Numbered from the stretch's first letter, positions 9,223-19,010 are shown. The stretch is DNA of 64,000 nucleotides from Symbiodinium natans (GCA_905221605.1 CAJNDS010001868.1:605001-669000); one strand, 5' to 3'. The notes: generated by a model not told the origin, from the letters alone. A program made the numbers and translations.

Positions 9223-9300
9223 GAGGTCCTCAGCGCCTGCGAGCGGGCCGCCGCCTGGCAGGCGGCGGTGGCTGTGCTCGAGGCAAGCTCTGGCGAAGCT
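9223..9300 (+). CDS. PPR exon with SACER signature
   Basis: The frame reads EVLSACERAAAWQAAVAVLE, a full helix A/helix B junction of the dinoflagellate PPR type. It is flanked by C-rich repeat upstream and TTGAGGG/TTTAGGG repeat downstream. Confidence 0.65.
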
Positions 9301-9305
9301 TTTCT

Positions 9306-9400
9306 TAGGGTTGAGGGTTGAGGGTTGAGGGTTTTGGGTTTTGGGTTTTGGGTTTAGGGTTTCGGGTTTAGGGTTTAGGGTTCAGGGTTTAGGGTTTAGG
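9306..9400 (+). repeat. TTGAGGG/TTTTGGG/TTTAGGG array
   Basis: Successive short homogeneous blocks of three unit variants, showing local amplification of mutant units. Confidence 0.85.
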
Positions 9401-9469
9401 GTACTTTAATGTATTGTGATTAATGCACGTATTTACTATTGCTGTTATCTTGTTTAAGCAGCTATCATG

Positions 9470-9525
9470 GGCATATATATATATATGTATGTGTACATAT
9501 ACATATATATATGTATATAGGTATT
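9470..9525. repeat. (TA)n microsatellite
   Basis: Alternating TA with G interruptions. A G-rich tract follows at about 9620-9675. Confidence 0.75.
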
Positions 9526-9934
9526 TCTTTGTTGCTATTATTACAATTCTAGCCTTATGTAATCTTAAACGCTACGCGACCCGCCTCGGGCTGACTGTAA
9601 CACGGGAATCCAAACCAAGGGGGGGGGGGGGGTGGGGTAGGGGCGGGTGGGGGGTGGGGGGGTGGGGGTGGTGGTAATCAGGTAATCTACCGAAACCTAG
9701 GGCCGTAGGTGTTTGGGCAGCACAAATCTAATCGCCTACCCACGGCGCATGGACAGGTTTGCGCCCAGCCTGCCATAGAGCCCCCCCCGCCCCCACCCCC
9801 ACCCCGCCAACTATCCTTAATCATTGCCGTTATTATGATTATTACTACTGGTTGTTGTTATCATTGTTGGTATTGTTTTGTTCATCTTTCTCTCATTATG
9901 GCTGTTTCCATTTGTTTTTTCTTATATCGATGTA

Positions 9935-10014
9935 GGATGTTCCCCCTTAACAGGGATGATAATAGGGAGTAATACAATCCCTATTAAGGAGCTGTTTGTA
10001 TAAGGGGAACATCC
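9935..10014. mobile_element. MITE family A, copy 1
   Basis: It begins GGATGTTCCCCC and ends GGGGAACATCC as perfect 11-bp terminal inverted repeats. Subterminal CTTAACAGGGAT and ATCCCTATTAAGG extend the pairing. The length is 80 bp. Related copies are at 22501-22596 and 28120-28210. No clear target duplication is visible. Confidence 0.7.
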
Positions 10015-10356
10015 CGCATCATTATTTGAACCCTAAACCCTAAACCCTGAACCTTAAACCCTAAACCCTCACTGTCTTTCTTGGGGTTTGGGGGTCGAGA
10101 GGTCTAAGCTTAGAGACCAAAAGCCTCTAACCCCAACGACCCCTGTAAAGCCCTAAAAGCCCTAAAACAACCCTAAAAGCCTAAAGCCCGAAAGCCGGTA
10201 AGACCCTAGAAAACCCCAAGCCCTAAACCCTAAAACCCTAAAGCCCTACAACAACCTTAAAGCCCTTTGAAGACGCTAGGACACCCTTACCAAACCGTCG
10301 CAGGACAAACCCTAAAGCCCTAAAAAAGCCCTAAAGCCCTACAACAACTCTAAGAC

Positions 10357-10425
10357 CCTAAAAAGCCCTAAACCCTCAACCCTCAACCCTCAACCCTAAA
10401 CCCTAAACCCTAAACCCGTAACCCG
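10357..10425 (-). repeat. CCCTAAA/CCCTCAA block
   Basis: About nine units ending shortly before the 10441-10530 island, which is exon-like by position but not recognised by sequence. Confidence 0.7.
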
Positions 10426-10544
10426 TAAGCCCCAAGCGGTCGGAGGACATGGGCCAGCATGGCCAGAGGTGGGACACGGAGGTCCGATGCCAAGTTTTCG
10501 CCGCCTGGAAGGGCTGAGATCAGGATGCTTGGGGTTCCCAAGCT

Positions 10545-10614
10545 TTGGGTTTAGGGTTTAGGGTTTAGGGTTTAGGGTTTAGGGTTTAGGGTTTAGGGTT
10601 TAGGGTTTAGGGTT
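10545..10614 (+). repeat. TTTAGGG array
   Basis: Ten perfect units. Confidence 0.9.
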
Positions 10615-10702
10615 GATGAACTCAGTGTTCCGGGTTCTTGATGTGATCGGGTTCAGGACCCCCGTCTCCTTTTGCTACCGCCACGTTCACTCAGACCGCG
10701 CG

Positions 10703-10980
10703 TTTGGAGATTCCAGTGCATGTGTTACGAGAGCTCGCAGCAGCTGGGACCCGGGACCGTGCCATGCTGACCGACCTGAAACCCATAGTCATCGAATTGG
10801 CAGACAGGCTTCAGTATCGCACTAATGTTCTGGGCGAGGCAGCCACCACTTTGCATCAGGGCTATAATCAGTTCTTGGAGAACCTGGATAGGATCCAACA
10901 GGGTGCAGATGCTCAACCGAGTGGCAGAGGAGCACAGGAAAGCGAGAGGCAAGAAGTTGGGCAGCTGAGACATGGACTAA
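10703..10980 (+). CDS. Exon-like helical coding segment, unknown
   Basis: The AG at 10700-10701 follows a mixed pyrimidine tract. The frame then stays open to the TTTAGGG array and encodes helix-rich sequence, for example VHVLRELAAAGTRDRAML and IELADRLQYRTNVLGEAATT. It is longer than the PPR islands and lacks the PPR signature. It may be an N-terminal or linker region of a helical-repeat protein. Codon usage is compositionally balanced and the frame avoids repeats, so I regard it as probably coding. Confidence 0.45.
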
Positions 10981-10982
10981 CG

Positions 10983-11041
10983 GGTTTAGGGTTTAGGGTT
11001 TAGGGTCTAGGGTCTAGGGTTTAGGGTTTAGGGTTTAGGGT
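10983..11041 (+). repeat. TTTAGGG/TCTAGGG array
   Basis: About eight units following the 10703 segment. Confidence 0.85.
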
Positions 11042-11063
11042 CGCTTACCCCAACAGCTTCCAG

Positions 11064-11167
11064 CGTACGTGGCGATGGAGGGTGGTGGGCGCGATGCCAA
11101 CTTCTGGGGACGGAACTCTATGATAAAGAGTGCCTGCAAGGGGTGCCTGCCAAGCACATGTCCATGC
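11064..11167 (+). CDS. PPR-like exon
   Basis: A CCAG at 11060-11063 precedes a frame reading YVAMEGGGRDANFWGRNSMI, then KSACKGCLP. RNSMIKSACKG resembles PPR helix A. A TGA ends it at 11168. The upstream array is TTTAGGG, so this island breaks the usual polarity. Confidence 0.5.
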
Positions 11168-11479
11168 TGACCGTTAAGGGTTTTAGGGTGCTTGGCGTTT
11201 CGGGTTTAGGGTGTAGGTTTTAGGGTAGTAGGGTTTAGGGTTTAGGGTTGGGCCATGGCTGCATTTACGCAGACTTGGGAAGGCTTAGGAGCTCGACTGA
11301 GTGCTTAAAGAGTCAGTCGCACCGAGACCGTGTAATGAGTTCAGGCTGGCACCACATAAATGCCCTAAGGGACCCTAAGCCCCAAATCCCCACAGCTCAA
11401 AAACCCTAAGCCCTGAACCCTAAACCCTAAACCCTGAACGCTAAGCTCAAAATCTGCAAGTCTTCCCTTCCCTCACCAC

Positions 11480-11562
11480 GCCGAGGTCTACACGCAGGGC
11501 AGCCTTGCTCTGGCCGCGGCGGGACGTGTGGCGGAGGTCCCGCGCATACCCTCCTTCCTGGG
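11480..11562 (+). CDS. PPR-like exon fragment
   Basis: The frame reads EVYTQGSLALAAAGRVAEVP, preceded by a CT-rich tract. The ALAAAGRVAEVP part resembles diverged PPR repeats. Confidence 0.45.
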
Positions 11563-11977
11563 GTTTGGGGCTTTAGGGATTAGGGTTTAGAAGTCATAGC
11601 AATTACCTGAAACACAGAGCCCTAAATCCTAAATCCCGAAACCCGAAACCCCGAAACCCCGGTCCCTGGACCCTCACGAACCTCCAGTTTAGGGTCTCAG
11701 GAACCGCAGGTTTAGGGTCTTGGAGGGTCGAAGGGTTGAGGGTGTAGGGTGAATGTCTTAGGATATTCTAGGATTGGGGAGGGAGGGTTCTCGGTTTCGG
11801 TGTTGGTTCAAAGCCTCCCTAAGCCCTGAACCGGCACGGTCCGGGTTCGATTTGGTGATTTTTGCTGTATGTTCGGGTTCAGGGTTCAGGATTTCAGGGC
11901 TTTAGGTTTAGGGTTTAGGGTTCAGGGTTTAGGGTTTAGAGTTCAGGGTTTAGGATTCAGGGTTTAGGGTGCCTCTT

Positions 11978-12171
<194 letters not shown>

Positions 12172-12377
12172 CATACTTTTGGAACCCAGTGGCCCCTTCT
12201 TCCATTTTGGAGGGTTCGGTTCCCTTTGCAAAACCAGGCGCCTTTCTGGCGTTTAGGGTTTTTGGGTTTCGGGCGCCAGAAAATTTAGCGCCCTAGAATC
12301 TCAGGGACCTACCTGACCCCCCACTCCCTAAACCATGCGCCCTAAAGCCTGAACCCTAAACTCGCATTGCTGACTGA

Positions 12378-12425
12378 GAGGCGCTCGCGCTTTATCGCGA
12401 GATCCTGGATGCAGGCAGTCTTGGC
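12378..12425 (+). CDS. PPR-like exon fragment
   Basis: The frame reads EALALYREILDAGSLG and then stops. EALALYREIL matches PPR helix B. Confidence 0.45.
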
Positions 12426-12476
12426 TGACTTGGGGATCAGCGGTGGCTCTTATTAGCAATGTTGCGAAGCCATGCC

Positions 12477-12560
12477 TTCAAAACCGGAGGATCTTTCCCC
12501 CTCTGGCGCGAGCATGAGGCGCACACCATCGACCTGCCAGGAGCTGAGGATTTCCCCCTC
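12477..12560 (+). CDS. Possible start of an Smr domain
   Basis: The frame reads GGSFPLWREHEAHTIDLPGA. The HTIDLPGAE segment resembles the DLHG motif that opens Smr domains, with P replacing H at the position after DL. Smr domains commonly follow PPR arrays in plant and dinoflagellate proteins, and a matching C-terminal Smr piece lies at 14170. Confidence 0.38.
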
Positions 12561-12572
12561 CCCCCACCCCAA

Positions 12573-12745
12573 GGGTTTAGGGTTTAGGGTTTAGGGTTTC
12601 GGGTTTAGGGTTTAGCCTGTGGGTTTAGGGTTATGGGTCTAGGGGTTTGGGGGTTTAGGGTTTACGGCCTAGGGTCTAGGGTTTAGGGTTTAGGGCTAGG
12701 GGGTTTGGGGGGGTCTCGGGGTTTAGGGTTTAGGGCTTAGAGTGC
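12573..12745 (+). repeat. Degenerate TTTAGGG array
   Basis: Mixed TTTAGGG, TTTCGGG and TCTAGGG units with G-rich insertions. Confidence 0.75.
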
Positions 12746-12789
12746 CCCGACTCCTAACCCGGAAACCCGAATCCACACATAAGCTCACA

Positions 12790-13340
12790 GCCGGCCAAGG
12801 AAGAAAACCCGCATTTTATAAATTTTAAAGCCGTTAAGGATAAGGAACAATATTTTTTGAAATTAAGGTCTTTTAGAGTTCTTTTCCGTAATAATACAAT
12901 AACAGTAACGAAATGAAAGAAACGAGGGAAACAACACAGGAAAAGTAGTGTATTCAGATGTGCCGTCTAAAGGCTCCTATATATACAGTAAGGGAATACT
13001 ACTTAAACCTCCTGTGAATAGAGGTAAAGATGGCTGTTTTGAGGCCATGGCCTTTACGGTAAGTCTATTGAACGACAAAGGGCCGGTGCCCTTCGTTCGT
13101 TGCAAAAAAATAGTGCAAGCAGGTGAACAAGCCCGTACAACAAGACTAGAAATAAGCTGGAATGGGGATGGTCCCGCATGATTTCACGCCCAACTAAAAT
13201 GCACAAACCAACTCCCGACTGTGTTTGGGCTCGGGTGCTTGAGGGTTTGCTTAGTGGTTATTGTGCTTTAGGACTAAGCCCTGTAGACCCTGTCAGCCCT
13301 TGCACCCTACCATAGCCCACAGTCCAAAATCCTTCTTAAA
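12790..13340. other. AT-rich unique segment without recognised gene
   Basis: Base composition drops sharply to AT-rich. A 77-codon frame (12948-13181) beginning MYSDVPSKGSYIYSKGILL is open, but I cannot relate it to a family. It could be an inserted element or organelle-derived DNA. Confidence 0.4.
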
Positions 13341-13389
13341 CTAAACAGGTTCAGTGTTTGAGGTTGTGGATGTTAGGTTTCAGGATGTG

Positions 13390-13560
13390 GGCTGGGATTT
13401 CGGAGGTTTAGGGTGAAGGGTTTAGGGGGCTTGGTGGTGTCGGACCTTGAGGTTTGGGGTTTTGGGGTTTAGGGTTTGGGGTTTAGGGTTTAGGGTTTGG
13501 GGTTTAGGGATTTAGGGATTTAGGGTGTAGGGTTTAGGGGTTTAGGGGCTTGAGATCACA
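13390..13560 (+). repeat. Degenerate TTTAGGG/TTTGGGG block
   Basis: A G-rich derivative array leading to a CT-rich tract and CAG at 13575. Confidence 0.75.
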
Positions 13561-13575
13561 CATGAGGCATCGCCT

Positions 13576-13636
13576 TCCCTCGCAGCTGGCGCGCCTGGCC
13601 GTGACGGCCAGCATGCTGGACTCCCGTGCACTGCGG
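13576..13636 (+). CDS. Exon-like fragment with good acceptor
   Basis: CCTTCCCTCGCAG ends at 13575, and the frame continues LARLAVTASMLDSRALRF. It is helical and compatible with PPR or the inside of an Smr domain by position (between 12477 and 14170). The assignment is weak. Confidence 0.4.
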
Positions 13637-13639
13637 TTT

Positions 13640-13755
13640 AGGGCTTCGGGTTCGGATTTAGGGTTTATAGGGTTTAGGGTTTAGGGTGTAGGATTTAGGG
13701 TGTAGGATTTAGGGTTTAGGGTTCAGGGTTCAGGGCTTAGGGTTTAGGATCCCTG
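13640..13755 (+). repeat. TTTAGGG array with TGTAGGA variants
   Basis: About fourteen mixed units after the 13576 exon. Confidence 0.75.
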
Positions 13756-13874
13756 GTGCAGTGGGTTGTTAGGGCCTGGGGTCTCTCTGAACGAAAGTCC
13801 CTGCAAGTAGCGGTGTTTCGGGGTGATTTTAAGCTTCCCTGCTTCTCTGTGCAATGGAACCTGTTCATGAAGAG

Positions 13875-13965
13875 CCCTAAACCCTAAACCCTAAACCCCA
13901 AACCCCAAACCCTAAACCCCAAACCCTAAACCCTAAACCCTGATCCTAAACCCTCAATCCTGACA
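13875..13965 (-). repeat. CCCTAAA/CCCCAAA array
   Basis: About ten units. Confidence 0.8.
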
Positions 13966-14169
13966 GCCCACAGTCCGAACCCTGAACCGTTAAAGCCCTT
14001 GAAGCCTTAAACCCCCCCCCCCCCCTCCCAAAAGGCCCTAAGCCCTACATTCCGAAACCTTGGGCCCTAAGCACTTTTAGGGTTTAGGGTTTAGAGTTTA
14101 GGGTTTAGGGTTTAGGGTTTAGGGCTATCTCAACCCCAAACCCTTAAAACCCCCCCAAAGCCTGCGCAG

Positions 14170-14241
14170 GATGGCCTCGACCGGATGTTGCCCGACGACG
14201 ACCTGGTCATCATCACGGGAAGGAGGCCCCGCGGTGGCCAA
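14170..14241 (+). CDS. Smr-domain C-terminal exon
   Basis: GCGCAG ends at 14169 and the frame reads DGLDRMLPDDDLVIITGRRP. The LVIITGR motif matches the LxIITGRG block near the end of Smr (MutS2 C-terminal-like) domains, with R replacing the second G. Inference: this is the 3' part of a PPR-Smr gene whose PPR exons lie upstream. A TTTAGGG array starts at 14244. Confidence 0.55.
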
Positions 14242-14243
14242 GG

Positions 14244-14385
14244 GTTTAGGGTTTAGGGTTTAGGGTTTAGTGTTCAGGGTTCAGGGCTTCGGGCGTGTTT
14301 TTTTTCTTGAGGTGGGGGGGGGGGGCTTAGGGTTTAGGGTTGAGGGCTTAGGGTTTAGGGTTGAGGGTTTAGGGTTAGGGCGGTG
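14244..14385 (+). repeat. TTTAGGG array with poly-G interruption
   Basis: About twelve units, interrupted by T and G homopolymers at 14298-14327. Confidence 0.8.
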
Positions 14386-14583
14386 ATCAACGGCTTCAGT
14401 CTTAGGGTTTAGGGTTTAGGAGACTGCATCTATTGTTGCTGAAGCAGCATTCAGTGACTGTATAATATTGGGTATCCTTATGGGGATGCTATCATTACAA
14501 AACACCCTAGCTCAGGGTCTGGAGGAAGACTTCTCTTGAACAAGTATTCCTCAGAGTCCGGGGGAACACTTCTCTTGAGGGCA

Positions 14584-14709
14584 CCCTAAACCCTAAACCC
14601 TAAACCCTAAACCCTAAACCCTAAACCCTAAACCCTAAACCCTAAACCCTAAACCCTAAACCCTAAACCCTAAACCCTAAACCCTAAACCCTAAACCCTA
14701 AACCCTAAG
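14584..14709 (-). repeat. CCCTAAA array
   Basis: About 18 perfect units, ending at the 14710 island. Confidence 0.93.
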
Positions 14710-14759
14710 TTTTGACTTCAACGGGGCCATGGCCAGCCCCGAAAACTCGCCCTCGTTAA
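14710..14759 (+). CDS. PPR-like exon fragment
   Basis: The frame reads FDFNGAMASPENSPSL. FNGAMAS resembles PPR helix A. It directly follows the CCCTAAA array. Confidence 0.38.
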
Positions 14760-14939
14760 GGGGGAGAGTGGGGATGGCCCTGATTTCCCCTGTGGTATTC
14801 CTGCAATATAGGGGCCTGCATAATTCCCTGGTTGACACTTAAAAGCATATGTTTCCTTAAAAGGGTAATACAGGGATTATTTTCTTTGTTGGGGGGGGGG
14901 GTTCTTGAGCAAATTATTGTAATTAAGGTCCCCTGGTTG

Positions 14940-15088
14940 ACCCTAAACCCTAAACCCTAAACCCTAAACCCTAAACCCTAAACCCTAAACCCTAAACCCT
15001 AAACCCTAAACCCTAAACCCTAAACCCTAAACCCTAAACCCTAAACCCTAAACCCTAAACCCTACACCCTAAACCCTAAGCCCTAAGC
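14940..15088 (-). repeat. Long CCCTAAA array
   Basis: About 21 units. It is the last array upstream of the reductase gene. Confidence 0.93.
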
Positions 15089-15175
15089 TTGCGTCCTTTG
15101 TCGAGCTACCTTGGGAGGGGCCTTTGGGGATGCTTCGGGGCTGTCTCCCCTTGCCTCCCTTGATGTCTCCAACAG

Positions 15176-15292
15176 CTGAAATTTAGAACTTTTGGGGTTC
15201 CCTTATTTAGTAGGAGTAATAAAGTGGAACCTTTTTTCAGCTGAAATTTCAATCTTTTGGGGTTCCCTTATTTAGTAGGAATGATAAAGTTT
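15176..15292. repeat. 62-bp tandem near-duplication
   Basis: A segment with CAGCTGAAATTT, then TTTTGGGGTTCCCTTATTTAG and a TAATAAAG-like end, occurs twice (about 15176 and 15238) with few differences. It lies about 280 bases upstream of the reductase start. It may be a duplicated promoter/UTR segment or a repeat-element remnant. Confidence 0.6.
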
Positions 15293-15572
15293 GGTCAATT
15301 TTTGCCCCCTTGGTCGTTGGAGAAGTAAGCCCCTGATGTTTCCATGGACTACCTTTGGTTGCGTTTTTTGGGGAAGTTGAAAGGCAGCTAGGTGACAGGT
15401 ACAGGCCGGACTTTGACCAACGAATGGGGTGCCCTTTTCCTTTAATGGGATTCTCCTCTATTTGGGGTATAGAAGGGGGTACCCTTATTCTGGGAAATAC
15501 CCATACCAGGCTCAAGCGCAAGGGCCGTGGTTGCGGATCCCTGGCTCACTCTCGTGGCGCTTTCGTGCCGCA

Positions 15573-16523
15573 ATGGAACTGTTGCTGTCGTTGTGCTGCG
15601 TGGCTGCCGCTGTCAAGGGCTGCCATTGCCTGTATTTGACCTACAAGTTCTTCTTGCGCCCTGGCAAAGACCTTCGGCAGTATGGTGAGTGGGCTGTGGT
15701 CACTGGCGCCACAGATGGCATTGGAAAAGCTTACGCCATGGAGCTGGCACGTCAGGGGCTGAATGTGCTGCTGATCGCCAGGAATGCGGAGAAACTCGCT
15801 GAGACTGCCAATGAGCTCAACGCTAAGTACTCTTCAGTGGCCGTGGATCAACTCCTGGTGGATTTCTGTAACTTTGATGCGGCGGCACAGCAGATGGTGA
15901 AAGAGAAGTTGGCTCCCTTGGATGTAGGGATTCTCATCAACAACGTCGGCTTATCCTATCCCTACACCAAGTACTTTCATGAGCTGACGGGTCAGGAGGT
16001 GAGAGATATCATGGAGGTGAACATGGCATCAATGACGTGGATGAGTCGCATCGTGCTGGGAGACGAACATGGCGCCCTTGGCATGATCGCGCGCCAGCGC
16101 GGCGCCATCGTCAACACCAGCAGCGGCGCTGGCCGGGCCACGTCGCCGCTGCTGGCGGAGTACTCGGCGGCCAAGGCCTACGTGGAGAGGTTTTCCATGG
16201 GCTTGGGGGCCGAGTTGGCTTCCAAGGGCGTGCACGTCCAAGCCCAGACGCCGCTCTACGTCGCCACCAAGATGGCCAAGATCAGAAGGGCTTCCTGGAC
16301 AGTGCCCAGCCCGCAGAGCTACGCGCAATGCGCGGCCCGTCAGATAGGCTACGACGCAGTGATCTCACCGTGGTGGGCGCACTCCTTGCAGCTCTGGCTG
16401 CTGTCATTGCTCCCGGAATGGTTTTCAGTGAAGCTCCTGGATCGGCTGCACCAGGACATCAGAAAGAGGGGAATGAGGAAGGACAGGGACAGAGCAGAAG
16501 AAAGCTTAGGGCTGCTTCCTTAG
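15573..16523 (+). CDS. Very-long-chain 3-ketoacyl-CoA reductase / 17-beta-HSD type 12-like SDR
   Basis: This is an intact 316-residue short-chain dehydrogenase, the usual length for ER 3-ketoacyl-CoA reductases of fatty-acid elongation. Seen: an N-terminal hydrophobic anchor (residues 1-20); the cofactor motif TGATDGIG at 44-51; NNVG at 123-126; catalytic Ser at 184 in NTSSGAG; YSAAK at 197-201, with the family's 13-residue Ser-Tyr spacing; and a hydrophobic C-terminal stretch (SLQLWLLSLLPEW) followed by basic residues. I chose the Met at 15573, not the in-frame one at 15429, because similarity and the anchor begin there. Known role: NADPH-dependent reduction of 3-ketoacyl-CoA. It is a single exon inside repeat-rich DNA, and no frame damage is seen. 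Steroid or other SDR substrates cannot be excluded. Confidence 0.9.
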   Translation: MELLLSLCCVAAAVKGCHCLYLTYKFFLRPGKDLRQYGEWAVVTGATDGIGKAYAMELARQGLNVLLIARNAEKLAETANELNAKYSSVAVDQLLVDFCNFDAAAQQMVKEKLAPLDVGILINNVGLSYPYTKYFHELTGQEVRDIMEVNMASMTWMSRIVLGDEHGALGMIARQRGAIVNTSSGAGRATSPLLAEYSAAKAYVERFSMGLGAELASKGVHVQAQTPLYVATKMAKIRRASWTVPSPQSYAQCAARQIGYDAVISPWWAHSLQLWLLSLLPEWFSVKLLDRLHQDIRKRGMRKDRDRAEESLGLLP

Positions 16524-16542
16524 CATGTTGAATGCTGGCTTG

Positions 16543-16652
16543 GGTTTAGGGTTTAGGGTTTAGGGTTTAGGGTTTAGGGTTTAGGGTTTAGGGTTTAGGG
16601 TTTAGGGTTTAGGGTTTAGGGTTTAGGGTTTAGGGTTTAGGGTTTAGGGTTT
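16543..16652 (+). repeat. TTTAGGG array
   Basis: Fifteen perfect units starting 20 bases after the reductase stop codon. The gene therefore lies between CCCTAAA upstream and TTTAGGG downstream, like the exon islands. Confidence 0.93.
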
Positions 16653-17088
16653 ATTTTAGGGTTGCAGCACCCAACAACATCTGCAGGACAGACCCCGAGA
16701 CATGTCTCCGAAGGCCCGTCAAGTGCAGGAAACCTCAGCTTGTCTCACTCGCTGAGTCACTCGCTGTTGCCATGCCTGGACAAAAAGGTCGGTTCTTCTA
16801 ACCCACCTAAACTTTGAGATGTTTCCCCTTATACTAACAGTCCTCAGACTCGCATCCCAACCTAAACCCTACAAACGGGCTGGGCCTATAGTGGAGCAAA
16901 TCCCCTGCTTCAAATTTGTCTGTCGAGCTCTTCTTTGGTTGCCTTTGGTGGCCGCCTTTCCGTTGTTTCCGAGTCGCTTCCTGTCTTTTGGGGTGAACAC
17001 TCCGTATCTCGCGCTTCTGAAGGGCACCCCATGTTGCGCATAAAGCAGGAGAGTGGCACTCTCGGGGGAGACCCTCAGCCTCAAAAGC
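16653..17088. other. Unique spacer, no gene recognised
   Basis: Sits between a TTTAGGG array and a CCCTAAA array. Short frames only. Confidence 0.5.
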
Positions 17089-17181
17089 CTAAACCCTAAA
17101 CCCTAAACCCTAAACCCTAAACCCTAAACCCTAAACCCTAAACCCTAAACCCTAAACCCTAAACCCTAAACCCTAAACCCT
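17089..17181 (-). repeat. CCCTAAA array
   Basis: Thirteen perfect units. Confidence 0.93.
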
Positions 17182-17257
17182 TACTGAGTCAAAAAGGGCT
17201 TCCCCAAGTAGTGCCGCAGCGGTCGAAGTAGCAGCTCCGTTGCCTGTGTGGATGGTG
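17182..17257 (+). CDS. Exon-like island, unrecognised
   Basis: A GC-richer island placed between CCCTAAA and TTTAGGG arrays. One frame reads SSAAAVEVAAPLPVWM. It is supported only by position and composition. Confidence 0.3.
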
Positions 17258-17352
17258 GTTTAGGGTTTAGGGTTTAGGGTTTAGGGTTTAGGGTTTAGGG
17301 TTTAGGGTTTAGGGTTTAGGGTTTAGGGTTTAGGGTTTAGGGTTTAGGGTTT
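17258..17352 (+). repeat. TTTAGGG array
   Basis: Thirteen perfect units. Confidence 0.93.
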
Positions 17353-17409
17353 GCTTCCCAATAGTATTCCCTCATGGTCCCTCTTTAGATATACTACAAT
17401 GACCCCCCG

Positions 17410-17585
17410 AAACCCTCTACACCCTAAACCCCAAAAACCCTAAGCACCCTAAACACCCTAAACACCCTAAACACCCTAAACACCCCAAACACCCCAAACA
17501 CCCTAAACGCCCTAAACACCCCAAACACCCCAAACACCCCAAACACCCTAAACACCCTAAACCCTAAACCCTAAACCCTAAACCC
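17410..17585 (-). repeat. CCCTAAACA (AACACCCT/AACACCCC) array
   Basis: About fourteen units of an 8-base derivative, then four CCCTAAA units. Confidence 0.88.
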
Positions 17586-17619
17586 CATTTCTTCTTTCTT
17601 CAGGCCCCTGTATATTACA

Positions 17620-17698
17620 GCCCACGAGGACCCACAGCTGTGAGTCCAGCACGCCGCTGGCAGTGGCCGTGGCGGGCTTATTACGGGATGTCAGAAGT
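17620..17698 (+). CDS. PPR-like exon fragment
   Basis: After a T/C tract ending in CAG (17603) and a second AG (17620), one frame reads CESSTPLAVAVAGLLRDV. TPLAVAVAGLL fits a PPR helix B. A TTTAGGG array follows at 17701. Confidence 0.38.
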
Positions 17699-17700
17699 CC

Positions 17701-17762
17701 TAGGGTTTAGGGTTTAGGGTTTAGGGTTTAGGGTTTAGGGTTTAGGGTTTAGGGTTTAGGGC
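17701..17762 (+). repeat. TTTAGGG array
   Basis: Nine units. Confidence 0.9.
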
Positions 17763-18066
17763 CTTAAGCCTAAACTCCCCGAAGACCCCCACGTATTGAA
17801 AAAGAAGACATCTGGGATGCACGAGTCTAGGACTGGGCTACTTGAGGCAACTTATGGGTGTGGTTCTAAGTAGGGTTACACAGTACGCCCCCTCCCCTCC
17901 CCAGAAAAAGACCTACCCCCTGAGCCTCTATGAGCCCTAACCCTAAACCCTCAACCCTAAATCCCAAACCGTAAAGCCTAAACCCTAAAACCTAAACCCA
18001 AAGCCCTATAAGCCCAACAAGCCTTGCAGACCCTACAAACCCGTGTTGCCCTGTAAAGCTATGGTT

Positions 18067-18207
18067 TTTAGGGTTTTTGGGGTTTTGAGGGTTTGTAGGG
18101 TTTGTAGGGTTTATAGGGTTTATAGGGTTTATAGGGTTTATAGGGTTTTTAGGGTTTATAGGGTTTATAGGGTTTATAGGGTTTATAGGGTTTATAGGGT
18201 TAAAAAA
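18067..18207 (+). repeat. GGGTTTATA array
   Basis: About fourteen units of a 10-base derivative (TAGGGTTTAT), followed by a poly-G run at 18229-18248. Confidence 0.88.
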
Positions 18208-18249
18208 TATTGAAAAAAAGAGTTCACGGGGGGGGGGGGGGGGGGGGGT

Positions 18250-18870
18250 GGGGAGGTCACAAGTCATAAGATAAAGTACCGATCCGTTTCTAATGGTAGC
18301 TTAATGGTTGCAGTGGAAACCCTAAACCCTGAACTCTGAACCGTAAACCCTAAACCCTAAACCTGGTCGCAGTGGCAGCTGGTTGTGGTCGACACTTAGC
18401 GACCGCAGTGGTCGTAGATGCGACGCCGTCCTCGTGATTGGGGTTTAGGGGTCTATCTGGGGACTCTATTTACCTACGGTTTAGTAGAAATGTACCCCTT
18501 AATTGGTAGGGTTTAGGGTTCAGGGTTTAGGGTAGAGCCCATAAAACGGGTTTAGGGTGGTAAGCTGAAGCCTCCGAAAACTTTTCTCCCTCCAGTGATT
18601 CATCTTGGGCCTTCTTGGCGCCCCAAAGCTGTCAAGGACCATAAGATGGCAATTTTCCCAAAGTAAGGCTACCCTTCGTCTACCCCGAATTATGGTGTAC
18701 TCGCCTGTATAAGGACTGCCGCGATAGGCATCCTACTTTTGGGACCCCCCCCCTTTTTGTATGGTAATGATCAACCCCTCAAGTGGGCAGCCAGTGCTGA
18801 TGGATCCTGGTACTGAGAATATGCCATAAATTCGCAGGGTATAGGGTTGAGGGTTTAGGGCTCAGGGTCG
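18250..18870. other. Unique spacer with no recognised gene
   Basis: Contains short degenerate arrays at 18310-18365 and 18505-18535, and unique sequence at 18550-18835. No coding signal that I can name. Confidence 0.45.
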
Positions 18871-18875
18871 CAAAG

Positions 18876-19010
18876 CCCTAAACCCTAAACCCTCAACCCC
18901 TCAACCCCTCAACCCCTCAACCCCTCAACCCCTCAACCCTCAACCCTCAACCCTCAACCCTAAACCCTAAACCCTAAACCCCAAACCCCAAACCCTAAAC
19001 CCCCCCTAAA
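18876..19010 (-). repeat. CCCTCAA/CCCCTCAA/CCCTAAA array
   Basis: Three homogeneous sub-blocks. It precedes the 19016 island, which is followed by poly-G and a TTTAGGG-like array. Confidence 0.88.

Noticed and set aside
15429-15572. N-terminal extension of the reductase from the upstream in-frame ATG
   Set aside because: The extra 48 residues do not look like the family, while the Met at 15573 starts exactly at the expected membrane anchor.
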